Assembly: GCF_003228315.1 (NCBI RefSeq)
Contig: NZ_CP029693.1
Span: forward strand, 4,863,501-4,927,500
Direction of reading: 5' to 3'
DNA: 64,000 nt
Source: Pseudomonas putida
Lineage (GTDB): Bacteria > Pseudomonadota > Gammaproteobacteria > Pseudomonadales > Pseudomonadaceae
Part shown: in pieces, positions 35,113 to 43,652 of the stretch
Position numbering within the stretch: position 1 is the first letter of the stretch
Layout of the letters: every line of letters begins with the position of its first letter
Notes under the pieces: generated by a model
Database searches by the model: none
What the model saw: the letters and a program-made list of their open reading frames with translations, nothing else
What the model was told of the DNA's origin: nothing
Made by a program: the position numbers and the translations under genes

Positions 35113-36774
35113 TTGATAGCTGAAGCTGATGCTGTACCGCGCCCTGCGATTGAAAGTATCCAGCGCTACTTCCGACATCGGCTTGGCCGCCTCCAGCGCG
35201 ATGTTGTAGTACCTGGCGTCGCCAAACCTCAGCCCCACCGCCGCCGATGACATGTCGTTGCCTTGCACCGGCAGTGTGTTGAACCAGGTTTTGGCGCGGT
35301 CCAGCACCACGTAGGGTTGCAGGATGCGCACCCAGTTACCCTCGCGATTGAAGCTGTAGTTCACCTCGTAGGCCGCGCCCCAGCCTTTGTCGCCGGAGGC
35401 CTGGTCGTCGGGGTAGCCGCGGCCGAAGTTCTGGCCGCCGAATACCGCGCGTTCGCTGTCGGGCAGGGTGTCGTCGCTCCAGTAGAACGCGGCGGACAGG
35501 ACGCCTTGCCAGTTGTCGAAGAACTTGTCGCTTTGCACCCCCGACAAGCGCAGCCGGAAGAAGTCCAGGTCGAGGGTGGTGTTGTTGGTGTTGGCGCCCA
35601 TGCCATCGATGCCCTGGTACAGCCCGCCGCTGAGGATGCGCAGTTGCCGGGTGTCGGCCTTGCGCCAGTCGCTTTCGAACGCCAGCGCGCGGATGTCGGT
35701 GCGCTGTTCGACACTGACGGGGAAGCCCACCACCTTGTAGCGGGTCTTGTCGTCGACCGCATAGAGGCGCGCGCCGGCACTCAGTTGTTGGTTGGGCGAG
35801 GCGATCAGCGGATGGCTGAAGCCGATGGAGTAGCGATCGTTTTCCCGATGCGGTTCCAGTTCCAGGCCGTTGTCCAGGCGCACATTGGAAGCCAGGTCGG
35901 CGCGGTAGCGAGAGGCGGACAGGAGCAGTTGCGTGCCCTCGGTGTTGAGGAACTGGTTGTAGTCCAGGCGGTAGTAATGTTCGTGATCGTCGCCCGGTGG
36001 GAACAGGCCGCTGAGGGTCAGCTGTTCACCCATGGCGGTCTGGGAATTGCTGCTCACGCCGAGCAAAGCCTGGGTACCGTTACGGTTGTCTTCGGTGGTG
36101 CTCAGGGTGCTGGTGAAGGGTTTGCGGCTGGCCTGGGCGATCAGGTGGGTGGCGCCGTCGGTGGTGCCCGGTGGCGGTACCTGGGCTTGCAGGGTGACGC
36201 CGGGGATGCGGCTCATCAGGGTGGTGTAGCGTTCGAAGGTCTTGCGGGTCAGCGGCCGTTCCGCCTGGAGTTTGGCCACCAGCTTATCCAGCAGGGCCTT
36301 GACCCGGCCGACGTCGCCCTGCAGTTGGTAGTCCTTGATGTAACCCTCCACCAACACCACGCGCGCCACGCCGTTATCGAAAGTTTGCTGCGGCAGGAAG
36401 GCGTAGGACAGCAGGTAGCCATCCTGTTGATAGCGGCGGGTGATGTTGCGGGTCGCTTCGATCAGCTCGGCGAGGCTGGTCTCGTGGCCCAGCAAGGGTT
36501 GATAAAGCGCGGCGAGTTCCTTGAGCGGGTAGATCGTGCCGCCTTCGATCTGCACGGTGTTGATGTGCACCTTGGTGCCCATCATCAACGGCTCCTGTGG
36601 TGCGCCGGGTTCGGGCACTTGCAGTGGCGCGGCGGTCGGGCGGTACGCATCCGCAGGCAGGTTCGGCACCGGCAGGTTGCGGATGGTTTCGTTGCTGTTG
36701 AGGAAGCTGGGCAAGGTATCGGCGAGGAGGGTGGAACTGAGGGAGAACGACAACAAGAAAGCCATGACGCGCAT
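35107..36774 (-). CDS. TpsB-type (ShlB/FhaC/HecB family) outer-membrane transporter
   Basis: 555 residues. Signal peptide about 1-18 (LLSFSLSSTLLAD); POTRA-like region about 65-230 (VHINTVQIEGGTIYPLKELA, GYLLSYAFLPQQTF, GYIKDYQLQGDVG); then a C-terminal 16-strand barrel with the L6-loop signature NFGRGYPDD. TpsB proteins secrete one large partner through their own pore. No TpsA with a haemagglutinin-type secretion domain is in the window; the upstream gene on the same strand encodes a repetitive lipoprotein behind a terminator. The ATG has AGGGAG upstream. The protein ends FSYQL, with the last Leu and stop encoded by a REPIN; family members normally end in Phe. Confidence 0.87.
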   Translation of the reverse strand: MRVMAFLLSFSLSSTLLADTLPSFLNSNETIRNLPVPNLPADAYRPTAAPLQVPEPGAPQEPLMMGTKVHINTVQIEGGTIYPLKELAALYQPLLGHETSLAELIEATRNITRRYQQDGYLLSYAFLPQQTFDNGVARVVLVEGYIKDYQLQGDVGRVKALLDKLVAKLQAERPLTRKTFERYTTLMSRIPGVTLQAQVPPPGTTDGATHLIAQASRKPFTSTLSTTEDNRNGTQALLGVSSNSQTAMGEQLTLSGLFPPGDDHEHYYRLDYNQFLNTEGTQLLLSASRYRADLASNVRLDNGLELEPHRENDRYSIGFSHPLIASPNQQLSAGARLYAVDDKTRYKVVGFPVSVEQRTDIRALAFESDWRKADTRQLRILSGGLYQGIDGMGANTNNTTLDLDFFRLRLSGVQSDKFFDNWQGVLSAAFYWSDDTLPDSERAVFGGQNFGRGYPDDQASGDKGWGAAYEVNYSFNREGNWVRILQPYVVLDRAKTWFNTLPVQGNDMSSAAVGLRFGDARYYNIALEAAKPMSEVALDTFNRRARYSISFSYQL

Positions 36775-36820
36775 AAGACACTCCCTGTTCAATTCGCTGT
36801 AGCGCCTGGATCTCCGTGAT

Positions 36821-36858
36821 CCAAAGAAAAGGCGGAAGACTTGGCAACATCTTCCGCC
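36821..36858 (-). terminator. Intrinsic terminator after the repetitive lipoprotein gene
   Basis: On the minus strand, GGCGGAAGA pairs with TCTTCCGCC around a 10-base loop and is followed by TTTTCTTT. Two further small hairpins lie just upstream on the same strand (GGCCCT/AGGGCC near 36873-36890 and GGCCGTC/GACGGCC near 36888-36904). Confidence 0.8.
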
Positions 36859-36912
36859 CTCAACCAAGCGTAGGCCCTGTAGTCAGGGCCGTCCAAGACG
36901 GCCCGGTGCAAG

Positions 36913-38469
36913 TCAGCGTCTGTTGCCTCCCAGGGCGCCGGTGAGTCCGCCGACGACACCGCCCAGCCCACCTGTCGCGCCGGTGCCCGTGGTGCTGCCG
37001 TTGACGAGTCCGCCGACCGCGCCGACGGTGCCCCCCACGGTGGTCACGGTATTACCAAGGGCCGTGACCACCGGGTTGGCATTACTGCCCGCTATCGCAG
37101 TGCCGAGGTTGGCCACTGCTCCTCCTGTCTGGTTGGTGAGACTGGCGACCGGGGCACCGAGACCGGTGGCGGCGCCAACGTTTTGCGTCAGGCCGGTCAC
37201 CGCTGTCGTGACCGGATTGACCGCGGCGCCGACGTTGGTCCCCAGCGTGGCCAATGCTGCGGTTGGGGCGGTATTGGCCACGCCGCTGCCGCCCAGAGCT
37301 GTACCCACACTGGCAACCAGATTGCCGCCGGCCACGCCGTTCACACCCGCTGCACTGACCACGCCATTGCTGTTGCCGATGTTCAGGCCGTTGCCGACGT
37401 TGACCACCGCGCCGCCGACGGTTTCCAGCAGGCCGCCGGCGCCGGGTGCACCGGTGCCCGAGCCTGTGCCGTTGGCCACCAGCCCGCCGGCCTTGCCGAC
37501 GGCAGTGCCGGTGTTGCTCAGGGCACCGCCCACGGTGTTGGTCAGGGCATTGCCGTTGCCGGCGGCGGTGACGTTGTTGCCCACGCCATTGACGGTATCG
37601 CCGACCTGTTTCACCACGCCCTTGAGCGGATCGCCGAGCCCGGTGGTGCTGCCGATCTTGTCGGTGGTGCTTTCGACAATGGCGATCACCGGCACCAGTT
37701 TGCTGCCCACTTCCTGTGTGACATTGCCCAGGGGACCTGTGGTGGTGGCTGTGCTCAGGGTATCGCCGAGCATGGTGACTTTTTCGCCGACGCCATCGAG
37801 TACCGGGGCGACCCGGGTGACGACACCGCCCACCACCGGAACGCTGCTGGTGGCCGTGGCCAGTTTGCCGCTGACATCCGACACGCCGTTGCCGACATCC
37901 TGCACCACGCCGCCGACCGAAGACGCCGTGACACCCAATCCATTGGGGACGCTGTCGATTTTGCCCAATCCATTGGCCACGCCATCGCCCAGGGTGCTGA
38001 CCACATTGCCCGTGGTGTTGGCCACGCTTTGCACGACACCGCCAGCAACGGGCACCGAACTCAGCGAATCGCCGATCTGCCCGACACCCGTGCCGACGCC
38101 GCCGACGGTATTGCCGACATCCTGCACCAACGTGGTGGTTACCAATGGCGCTGCGCCTGGATTGGTCGGGTTGGTGGGGTCGGTTGGGTTGGTTGGATTC
38201 GTCGGATCGGTCGGGTTGGTGGGGTTGGTCGGCGTGGTGGTGCCGCCACCGCCTGTGCCAGCGGTACCGTCAGTACCCCCTGTTCCGCCTGTTCCGGTGC
38301 CTGTACCGCCTGTACCTGTCGTACCACCAGCGCCCGCTGTACCGGCATCCGATGAAGAACCGGCCGGGCTGCTGTGATGACCGCCACCGCCACTGCTGCA
38401 ACCGGCCAGACCGAGAGAAAGCGCGAGCGCCAATGCGATTGCCGATTTGCTCCACACCTGTGTGTTCAT
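36913..38469 (-). CDS. Repetitive Gly/Val/Thr-rich lipoprotein (collagen-like repeat annotation)
   Basis: 518 residues. Lipoprotein signal ALALSLGLAGC (Cys24), then a Gly/Thr-rich stretch (GTGGTGTGTG type), a proline linker of TNPTDP/TNPTNP units (about 85-108), then some 400 residues of imperfect repeats built from VGxVV, VGNxV and TxxG units, ending in a Gly-rich tail (GGLGGVVGGLTGALGG). It has no catalytic signature and looks like a stalk or fibre anchored in the outer membrane; databases tend to call such proteins collagen-like. It is followed by a terminator and then the TpsB gene on the same strand. Function unknown; adhesion or matrix role is an inference. Confidence 0.75.
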   Translation of the reverse strand: MNTQVWSKSAIALALALSLGLAGCSSGGGGHHSSPAGSSSDAGTAGAGGTTGTGGTGTGTGGTGGTDGTAGTGGGGTTTPTNPTNPTDPTNPTNPTDPTNPTNPGAAPLVTTTLVQDVGNTVGGVGTGVGQIGDSLSSVPVAGGVVQSVANTTGNVVSTLGDGVANGLGKIDSVPNGLGVTASSVGGVVQDVGNGVSDVSGKLATATSSVPVVGGVVTRVAPVLDGVGEKVTMLGDTLSTATTTGPLGNVTQEVGSKLVPVIAIVESTTDKIGSTTGLGDPLKGVVKQVGDTVNGVGNNVTAAGNGNALTNTVGGALSNTGTAVGKAGGLVANGTGSGTGAPGAGGLLETVGGAVVNVGNGLNIGNSNGVVSAAGVNGVAGGNLVASVGTALGGSGVANTAPTAALATLGTNVGAAVNPVTTAVTGLTQNVGAATGLGAPVASLTNQTGGAVANLGTAIAGSNANPVVTALGNTVTTVGGTVGAVGGLVNGSTTGTGATGGLGGVVGGLTGALGGNRR

Positions 38470-38718
38470 GGCTGTGAATCCTTGCACCTGTACCAACGCC
38501 GTTGAAATCGATGGCTGATCGGTTCTGTCGCCGGTCATGTCTTCGTCCGTGCTCACATGACAGTCCCGTGGGCGGCGCTGCGCCATTATCGAATTGGTAT
38601 TAATGCGATGGGCCGCGCGTTCAGGTGGGGAGAAAACTGTGTTGAATCAATGGGTCAGCGAGGGGCGGGAAAGGCATGGGTACTTAAGTGATATACACAA
38701 TTGATCGGGGGGCTCCCC

Positions 38719-38820
38719 CTGTAGGAGCGAGCCTGCTCGCGATGAACCCGAGAACGCCGCGGGGTATCAGGCAGCCAGCGTTATCGTTGACGACCATCGC
38801 GAGCAGGCTCGCTCCTACAG
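38719..38820. repeat. REPIN, 102-bp class (inverted relative to 34573)
   Basis: Inverted REP pair whose interior carries CGTTATCGTTGACG, the complement of the class motif. It ends 14 bp before the stop of the MaoC gene. The rest of the gap 38470-38718, upstream of the lipoprotein gene, contains no recognised feature. Confidence 0.93.
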
Positions 38821-38833
38821 GGTTTTCAAGACG

Positions 38834-39688
38834 TCAGGCCAGCGGGCGCCAACTTCCGATCATGTGCTCCAGATCGCCATTGCCGATCAACTGCAATTCC
38901 CCGCTCGACCCTGCCGCACTGGCCAACAGCGCCACCTCGCCGGGCAGGCGCACCGGCTTCTTGAACTGCACCAGGATCTCGTAGTTCGCCGTGGGCAAAT
39001 GCTCCTCCAGCGCCGCCAGCGTGCGGGCCTTGTTCCACAGCCCATGGGCGATGGCCGCCGGAAAACCGAACAGCTTCGCGCTGGCCGCGCTGAGGTGAAT
39101 CGGGTTGTAGTCCCCGGAGACTTTTGCATAGCGCCGGCCGATGTCCGCGGGCGCCTTCCATTGTGCGACCTGGGTCAGCGGCAACGTAGCAGCCAGCAAT
39201 TCTTCCACAGGCTCACCGTCGAGCTTGACCCCGCGACACAGCATTTGGCTCTGCGCTTCCCACAAGGTGCCGAGCTGGTCGTCCAAGGCCGTCAGCACGT
39301 CGAAGGTCGCGCCCTTGGCATGGGGTTGCAGGTTCTGCACGCACACACTGATTCGCGCCCGATGCAGGCCGCCCATGGGCCGTAGTACGCGGATGCGATT
39401 GCTCAGGTGAATCAGCCCCAGCAGTGGGAACGGAAACGCCTTGGCCGTGAGCAACTGCATCTGCAACGCGAAGGCGAGTATGTGTGGATAAGTCGGCGGC
39501 AGCAGGCTGTTGTCAGCAAAGCCGCAGACCTTGCGATAGGCCGCCAGGCGTTCGGGGTCGATGTCCACCCAGCAGCGAAAACCTGTGTCGGGCAGGGTGG
39601 TGCCGGTGATTTTTCGTCGCGTCGCGGCCTTTGCATAAAGCGCCGGCAAGCCGGGTTCGCGATCGAGCAGGTGCCAGTCAGTGCTCAT
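38834..39688 (-). CDS. MaoC-like dehydratase/enoyl-CoA hydratase
   Basis: 284 residues with two hot-dog halves; the second holds the hydratase signature (YAKVSGDYNPIHLSAASAKLFGFPAAIAHGLW), with the catalytic Asp and His in DYNPIH and the conserved AHGLW. It would hydrate or dehydrate acyl-thioester intermediates. The ATG at 39688 lies two bases after the fabG-like stop, so the genes are co-transcribed. The pair with a large FabG suggests a small acyl-chain reduction module; substrate unknown. Confidence 0.88.
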   Translation of the reverse strand: MSTDWHLLDREPGLPALYAKAATRRKITGTTLPDTGFRCWVDIDPERLAAYRKVCGFADNSLLPPTYPHILAFALQMQLLTAKAFPFPLLGLIHLSNRIRVLRPMGGLHRARISVCVQNLQPHAKGATFDVLTALDDQLGTLWEAQSQMLCRGVKLDGEPVEELLAATLPLTQVAQWKAPADIGRRYAKVSGDYNPIHLSAASAKLFGFPAAIAHGLWNKARTLAALEEHLPTANYEILVQFKKPVRLPGEVALLASAAGSSGELQLIGNGDLEHMIGSWRPLA

Positions 39689-39690
39689 GT

Positions 39691-41043
39691 CTAGGCCCCC
39701 AGAACGCTTTGCCCGCACACACGCAAGGCCTGTCCGGTGAACGCACCCGTGCCGGGTTGCGCCAGCCACGCCACGGCTTCGGCCACGTCCTGCGGCAAGC
39801 CACCCTGGCCCAGGGAACTCATGCGCCGACCGGCTTCGCGCAGGCCGAAGGGGACCCGGGCTGTCATCTGGGTCTCGATGAAACCGGGCGCCACCGCATT
39901 AATGCTGATACCCCGTTCCTGCAACGAGGGCGCCCAGGCCTGGGCCAGGCCGATCAGCCCGGCCTTGCTCGCCGCGTAGTTGGTTTGCCCGCGATTGCCG
40001 GCGATGCCGCTGATCGAGGCCAGCAGAATCACCCGGGCGTTGTCGCGCAGCGTGCCGCTGTCGAGCAGCGCTTTAGTCAGCACTTGCGGTGCATTGAGGT
40101 TGACCGCGAGCACCGCGTCCCAGAAATCCGGAGTCATGTTGGCCAGGGTTTTATCCCGGGTGATGCCGGCGTTGTGCACCACGATATCGACGCCGTCGGG
40201 CAGGTGTTCGATCAGTTGGGTGGCGGCATCTTCGGCGCAGATGTCCAGGGTGATGCTGCGCCCGCCCAGACGTGCGGCGAGGGCGTCGAGATCGTTTTTC
40301 GCCGGGGGCACGTCAAGCAGGATCACCTCGGCGCCATCCCGGGCCAGGGTCTCGGCAATGGCGGCGCCAATGCCTCGGGCCGCACCGGTGACCAGCGCCT
40401 TTCGCCCGGCCAATGGGCGAGTCCAGTCGCTGACCTGGGTGTCGCAGGCCTTGAGGCGAATCACTTGCCCGGAAACGAAGGCGCTTTTGGGCGAGAGGAA
40501 AAACCGCAGCGGACCTTCGAGCTGGCCTTCGGCACCTTCACCGACGTAGATCAATTGCAGGGTGCCGCCGCTGCGCAGTTCCTTGGCCAGCGAGCGGCTG
40601 AACCCTTCGAGGGCGCGTTGAGCGCTGGCGGCGAACGGATCGCTCAGGGTCTGCGGGTCGCGTCCCAGAATCACCAGATGGGCGCAAGGCTCGAGGTTTT
40701 TCATCAGCGGCTGGAAGAACTCGCGCAGTTGCTTGAGCTGATCGGTTTGCAGCAGATCGCTGGCATCGAATACCACGGCCTTGAGTTTCGGGCCGTGCCC
40801 GGGAATCCATTGCGTCGCCATCGAAGGCTCGGTGCCGTAGCCGTAGATCGCATCGGTCAGGCGGTTGGCAAAGGCGCTGACGTGCTGCGCCAGTGGCCCG
40901 CCACCAATCAGCAGCGCGCCCTCGATCGGCCGCAGCCGACCGGCCTGCCAGCGTTCCAGACGCACAGGTGTTGGCAGGCCCAGGGCCCCGACCAGGCGAT
41001 GGCCGAGGGAGGAGTTGGCGAATTCGATATAGCGATCAGACAT
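39691..41043 (-). CDS. 3-oxoacyl-ACP/CoA reductase, large FabG type
   Basis: 450 residues. The C-terminal half (about 215-450) is a complete SDR: TGAARGIG cofactor loop, NAG (VVHNAGITRD), Ser in LLASISGIAG and Tyr-x3-Lys in NYAASKAG. The N-terminal half (about 1-210) is a degenerate nucleotide-binding domain, the layout of high-molecular-weight FabG4-type enzymes. It lies directly upstream of the MaoC gene; thiolase is divergent across a 263-bp gap holding a REPIN. P. aeruginosa has a similar trio next to its cueR region. Confidence 0.88.
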   Translation of the reverse strand: MSDRYIEFANSSLGHRLVGALGLPTPVRLERWQAGRLRPIEGALLIGGGPLAQHVSAFANRLTDAIYGYGTEPSMATQWIPGHGPKLKAVVFDASDLLQTDQLKQLREFFQPLMKNLEPCAHLVILGRDPQTLSDPFAASAQRALEGFSRSLAKELRSGGTLQLIYVGEGAEGQLEGPLRFFLSPKSAFVSGQVIRLKACDTQVSDWTRPLAGRKALVTGAARGIGAAIAETLARDGAEVILLDVPPAKNDLDALAARLGGRSITLDICAEDAATQLIEHLPDGVDIVVHNAGITRDKTLANMTPDFWDAVLAVNLNAPQVLTKALLDSGTLRDNARVILLASISGIAGNRGQTNYAASKAGLIGLAQAWAPSLQERGISINAVAPGFIETQMTARVPFGLREAGRRMSSLGQGGLPQDVAEAVAWLAQPGTGAFTGQALRVCGQSVLGA

Positions 41044-41175
41044 GGAACGCGCTCCGCAAGCTGGGGTTCAAAGTGTGGACCATGATTGGCAATCAGTCGT
41101 TCGATCCATGAGATAGGGCCTACGCTTGATCACAGCAGATTAGTTTGTCCCGCAATTTTCAGGAGAACTCATTAC

Positions 41176-41267
41176 CTGTAGGAGCGAGCCTGCTCGCGAT
41201 AGCGGTATATCTGCCAGCCCAAATGTGACTGACAGGCCGCGATCGCGAGCAAGCTTTGCTCCTACAG
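41176..41267. repeat. REPIN, 90-92-bp class
   Basis: Inverted pair in the divergent gap between the fabG-like and thiolase genes, interior beginning GCGGTATATCTG; the right arm has diverged (AAGCTTTGCTCCTACAG). Confidence 0.88.
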
Positions 41268-41306
41268 GGATTGGTTCAACTTTCAGGTATTCACCAGGAG
41301 CTTTTC

Positions 41307-42584
41307 ATGACTCAACTGCGCCGCGTCGCGATCATCGGTGGTAACCGGATTCCTTTCGCCCGCTCCAACGGGCCGTTCGCCACGGCCAGCAATCAGGACA
41401 TGCTCACGGCGGCGCTCGAAGGCTTGATCGAGCGCTACAACCTGCATGGCCTGCGCATCGGCGAAGTGGTGGCGGGGGCGGTGCTCAAGCATTCGCGGGA
41501 CATGAACCTGACCCGCGAATGCGTGCTCGGTTCGCGGCTGTCGCCTTCGACGCCCGCCTATGACATCCAGCAGGCCTGCGGCACCGGGCTGGAAGCGGCG
41601 TTGCTGGTGGCGAACAAGATTGCCCTGGGGCAGATCGAGTGCGGCATCGCCGGTGGTGTCGATACCACGTCCGATGCGCCGATCAGTGTCAGTGAAGGGC
41701 TGCGCAGGATCCTGCTGCAAGCCAATCGCGCCAAAACCACGGGCGACAAGTTGAAAACCTTCCTGCAACTGCGCCCCCGGCATCTGATCCCCGAGTTCCC
41801 GCGCAATGGCGAGCCGCGCACCGGTTTGTCCATGGGCCAGCACTGCGAGTTGATGGCGCAGACCTGGGGCATTTCCCGTGAAGACCAGGACCGGCTGGCG
41901 CTGGAAAGTCACCAAAAACTGGCGGCGTCCTACGCCGAGGGTTGGCACAACGACCTGATGACGCCGTACCTGGGCCTGACCCGCGACAACAACCTGCGCC
42001 CGGATTCGACACTGGAAAAGCTCGCCTCCCTCAAGCCCGCCTATGAAAAAAGCGCCAAGGGCACCCTGACCGCCGGCAACTCCACACCGCTGACCGATGG
42101 TGCGTCGCTGGTGTTGCTGGGCAGTGAGGAGTGGGCGAAGGAACGAGGGTTGCCGATCCTTGCTCACCTGCGCGACGGCGAGGCGGCGGCGGTGGATTTC
42201 GTCAACGGTGCCGAGGGGCTGTTGATGGCGCCGGTGTATGCGGTGCCGCGCTTGCTGGCACGCAACGGTTTGACCTTGCAGGACTTCGATTACTACGAAA
42301 TCCACGAAGCCTTTGCCGCGCAGGTGCTGTGTACGCTCAAGGCTTGGGAGGATGCGGAGTACTGCAAGACGCGCCTGGGGCTTGATGCACCGTTGGGATC
42401 GATTGATCGCAGCAAGCTCAACGTCAAAGGCAGTTCACTGGCGGCGGGGCATCCGTTTGCTGCAACAGGCGGGCGGATTGTGGCGAATCTGGCGAAGTTG
42501 CTGGATGCGGCGGGGAAGGGGCGGGGGCTTGTCTCCATTTGCGCGGCGGGTGGGCAAGGTGTGACCGCGATCATCGAGCGCTGA
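41307..42584 (+). CDS. Acetyl-CoA C-acyltransferase (thiolase)
   Basis: 425 residues. The acylated cysteine is Cys91 in QQACGTGLEAAL, the catalytic histidines are His333 (EIHEAFAAQV) and His382 (GHPFAATGGR), and the second cysteine is Cys412 in CAAGGQG. HEAF rather than NEAF places it near the FadI/trifunctional branch. It cleaves 3-ketoacyl-CoA or condenses two acyl-CoAs. AGGAG precedes the ATG. With the divergent FabG/MaoC pair it makes up thiolase, reductase and dehydratase steps of a short acyl pathway. Confidence 0.92.
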   Translation: MTQLRRVAIIGGNRIPFARSNGPFATASNQDMLTAALEGLIERYNLHGLRIGEVVAGAVLKHSRDMNLTRECVLGSRLSPSTPAYDIQQACGTGLEAALLVANKIALGQIECGIAGGVDTTSDAPISVSEGLRRILLQANRAKTTGDKLKTFLQLRPRHLIPEFPRNGEPRTGLSMGQHCELMAQTWGISREDQDRLALESHQKLAASYAEGWHNDLMTPYLGLTRDNNLRPDSTLEKLASLKPAYEKSAKGTLTAGNSTPLTDGASLVLLGSEEWAKERGLPILAHLRDGEAAAVDFVNGAEGLLMAPVYAVPRLLARNGLTLQDFDYYEIHEAFAAQVLCTLKAWEDAEYCKTRLGLDAPLGSIDRSKLNVKGSSLAAGHPFAATGGRIVANLAKLLDAAGKGRGLVSICAAGGQGVTAIIER

Positions 42585-42587
42585 AAC

Positions 42588-42678
42588 CTGTAGGAGCGAG
42601 CCTGCTCGCGATAGCGGTGTGTCAGTCATACATTGGCTGGCTGATACACCGCTATCGCGAGCAGGCTCGCTCCTACAG
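42588..42678. repeat. REPIN, 90-92-bp class
   Basis: Starts three bases after the thiolase stop codon; interior GCGGTGTGTCAGTCAT. It probably forms the 3' hairpin of the thiolase transcript. Confidence 0.94.
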
Positions 42679-42756
42679 GGGATCTGTGGTGTTGAATAGA
42701 TTTGGGAGATGGCTTAGCGTCGCTTCATCAGCCGCTCCGCAATACAAGGCCCGTCA

Positions 42757-43548
42757 ATGCCGACCAACGGACAAGTGTCCCTCGAACGCAGCATCCCGCC
42801 CATTACCTCATTGCCGCGTCCGTTGTACGCCCGGGTCGAGAGCCTCAATGCCGGTTCGTGGACGCCCGCTCACAGCCACGACTGGGTGCAGTTTTCCTAC
42901 GCCATCAGCGGTGTGCTCGGTGTGCATACCGCCGAGGGCAGTTTCTTTGCGCCGCCACAGTGGGGGATCTGGATTCCCGCTGATCTCGAACATCAGGTCG
43001 TCACCTCGATGCGCGCCGAGATGCGCAGCCTCTATGTGCGTCGCGAGGATTGTCAGTGGGCGGACGGGCGTTGCCGGGTACTGGAGGTGACGCCGCTGGC
43101 CCGTGAACTGATCAAGAGTTTTTGCTTGCTGCCGGTGGAATATCCACAGGGCGACAGCCAGGAGGCGCGGCTGGTGAGCGTGCTGCTGGATCAGTTGGCG
43201 AATCTGCCGGAGGTTGGGTTCTCGCTGCCGCTGCCCCGTCATGAACGGTTGCTGGGGCTGTGCAACGAGCTGATCGAAAATCCCGAGCACAACGTGACTC
43301 TGCAGGAGTGGGCGGAGCGTTTGGGTACGTCGGAGAAAACCCTGATGCGCCTGTTCCAGCGTGAGACCGGGTTGAGCTTTCGCGGCTGGCGCCAGCGCAT
43401 GCGGTTGCTGTCGTCGCTGAGTTTGCTGGAGGAGGGGGACAGCGTGACCAATGCGGCGTTGGCGTGTGGGTATGACTCTACGTCAGCGTTTATTGCGGCG
43501 TTTAAATCGTTGTTCGGGTTTACGCCGGGGGAGTTGTTCAGGCAGTGA
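42757..43548 (+). CDS. AraC-family transcriptional regulator
   Basis: 263 residues. An N-terminal cupin (about 20-110, AGSWTPAHSHDWVQFSYAISG, PQWGIWIPADLEHQV) is followed by a C-terminal AraC DNA-binding domain (about 160-263) with two helix-turn-helix units (LQEWAERLGTSEKTLMRLFQ and ALACGYDSTSAFIAAFKSLFGFTPGE). Effector unknown. Its place just after the thiolase gene suggests it could control that module, which is an inference. Confidence 0.9.
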   Translation: MPTNGQVSLERSIPPITSLPRPLYARVESLNAGSWTPAHSHDWVQFSYAISGVLGVHTAEGSFFAPPQWGIWIPADLEHQVVTSMRAEMRSLYVRREDCQWADGRCRVLEVTPLARELIKSFCLLPVEYPQGDSQEARLVSVLLDQLANLPEVGFSLPLPRHERLLGLCNELIENPEHNVTLQEWAERLGTSEKTLMRLFQRETGLSFRGWRQRMRLLSSLSLLEEGDSVTNAALACGYDSTSAFIAAFKSLFGFTPGELFRQ

Positions 43549-43554
43549 CGGCCT

Positions 43555-43622
43555 CATCGCGGGCAAGCCTTGCTCCCACAAGGGCAGTGAGTAACCCCGT
43601 GGGAGCAAGGCTTGCCCGCGAT
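43555..43622. repeat. Outward-facing REP pair, CAAGGCTTGCCCG variant
   Basis: Two arms in the reverse order to the REPINs: the complement arm (CGCGGGCAAGCCTTGCTCCC) comes first and the GTGGGAGCAAGGCTTGCCCG arm second, 68 bp overall. It starts seven bases after the AraC-regulator stop. Confidence 0.85.
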
Positions 43623-43652
43623 TGGCCGCGAAGCGGCCACCGGGAATCTGAA

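Noticed and set aside
36923..38377. Long Pro/Val-rich open frame on the plus strand (484 codons)
   Set aside because: It is antisense to the repetitive lipoprotein gene and mirrors its Gly/Val/Thr codons; no ribosome site or signal.
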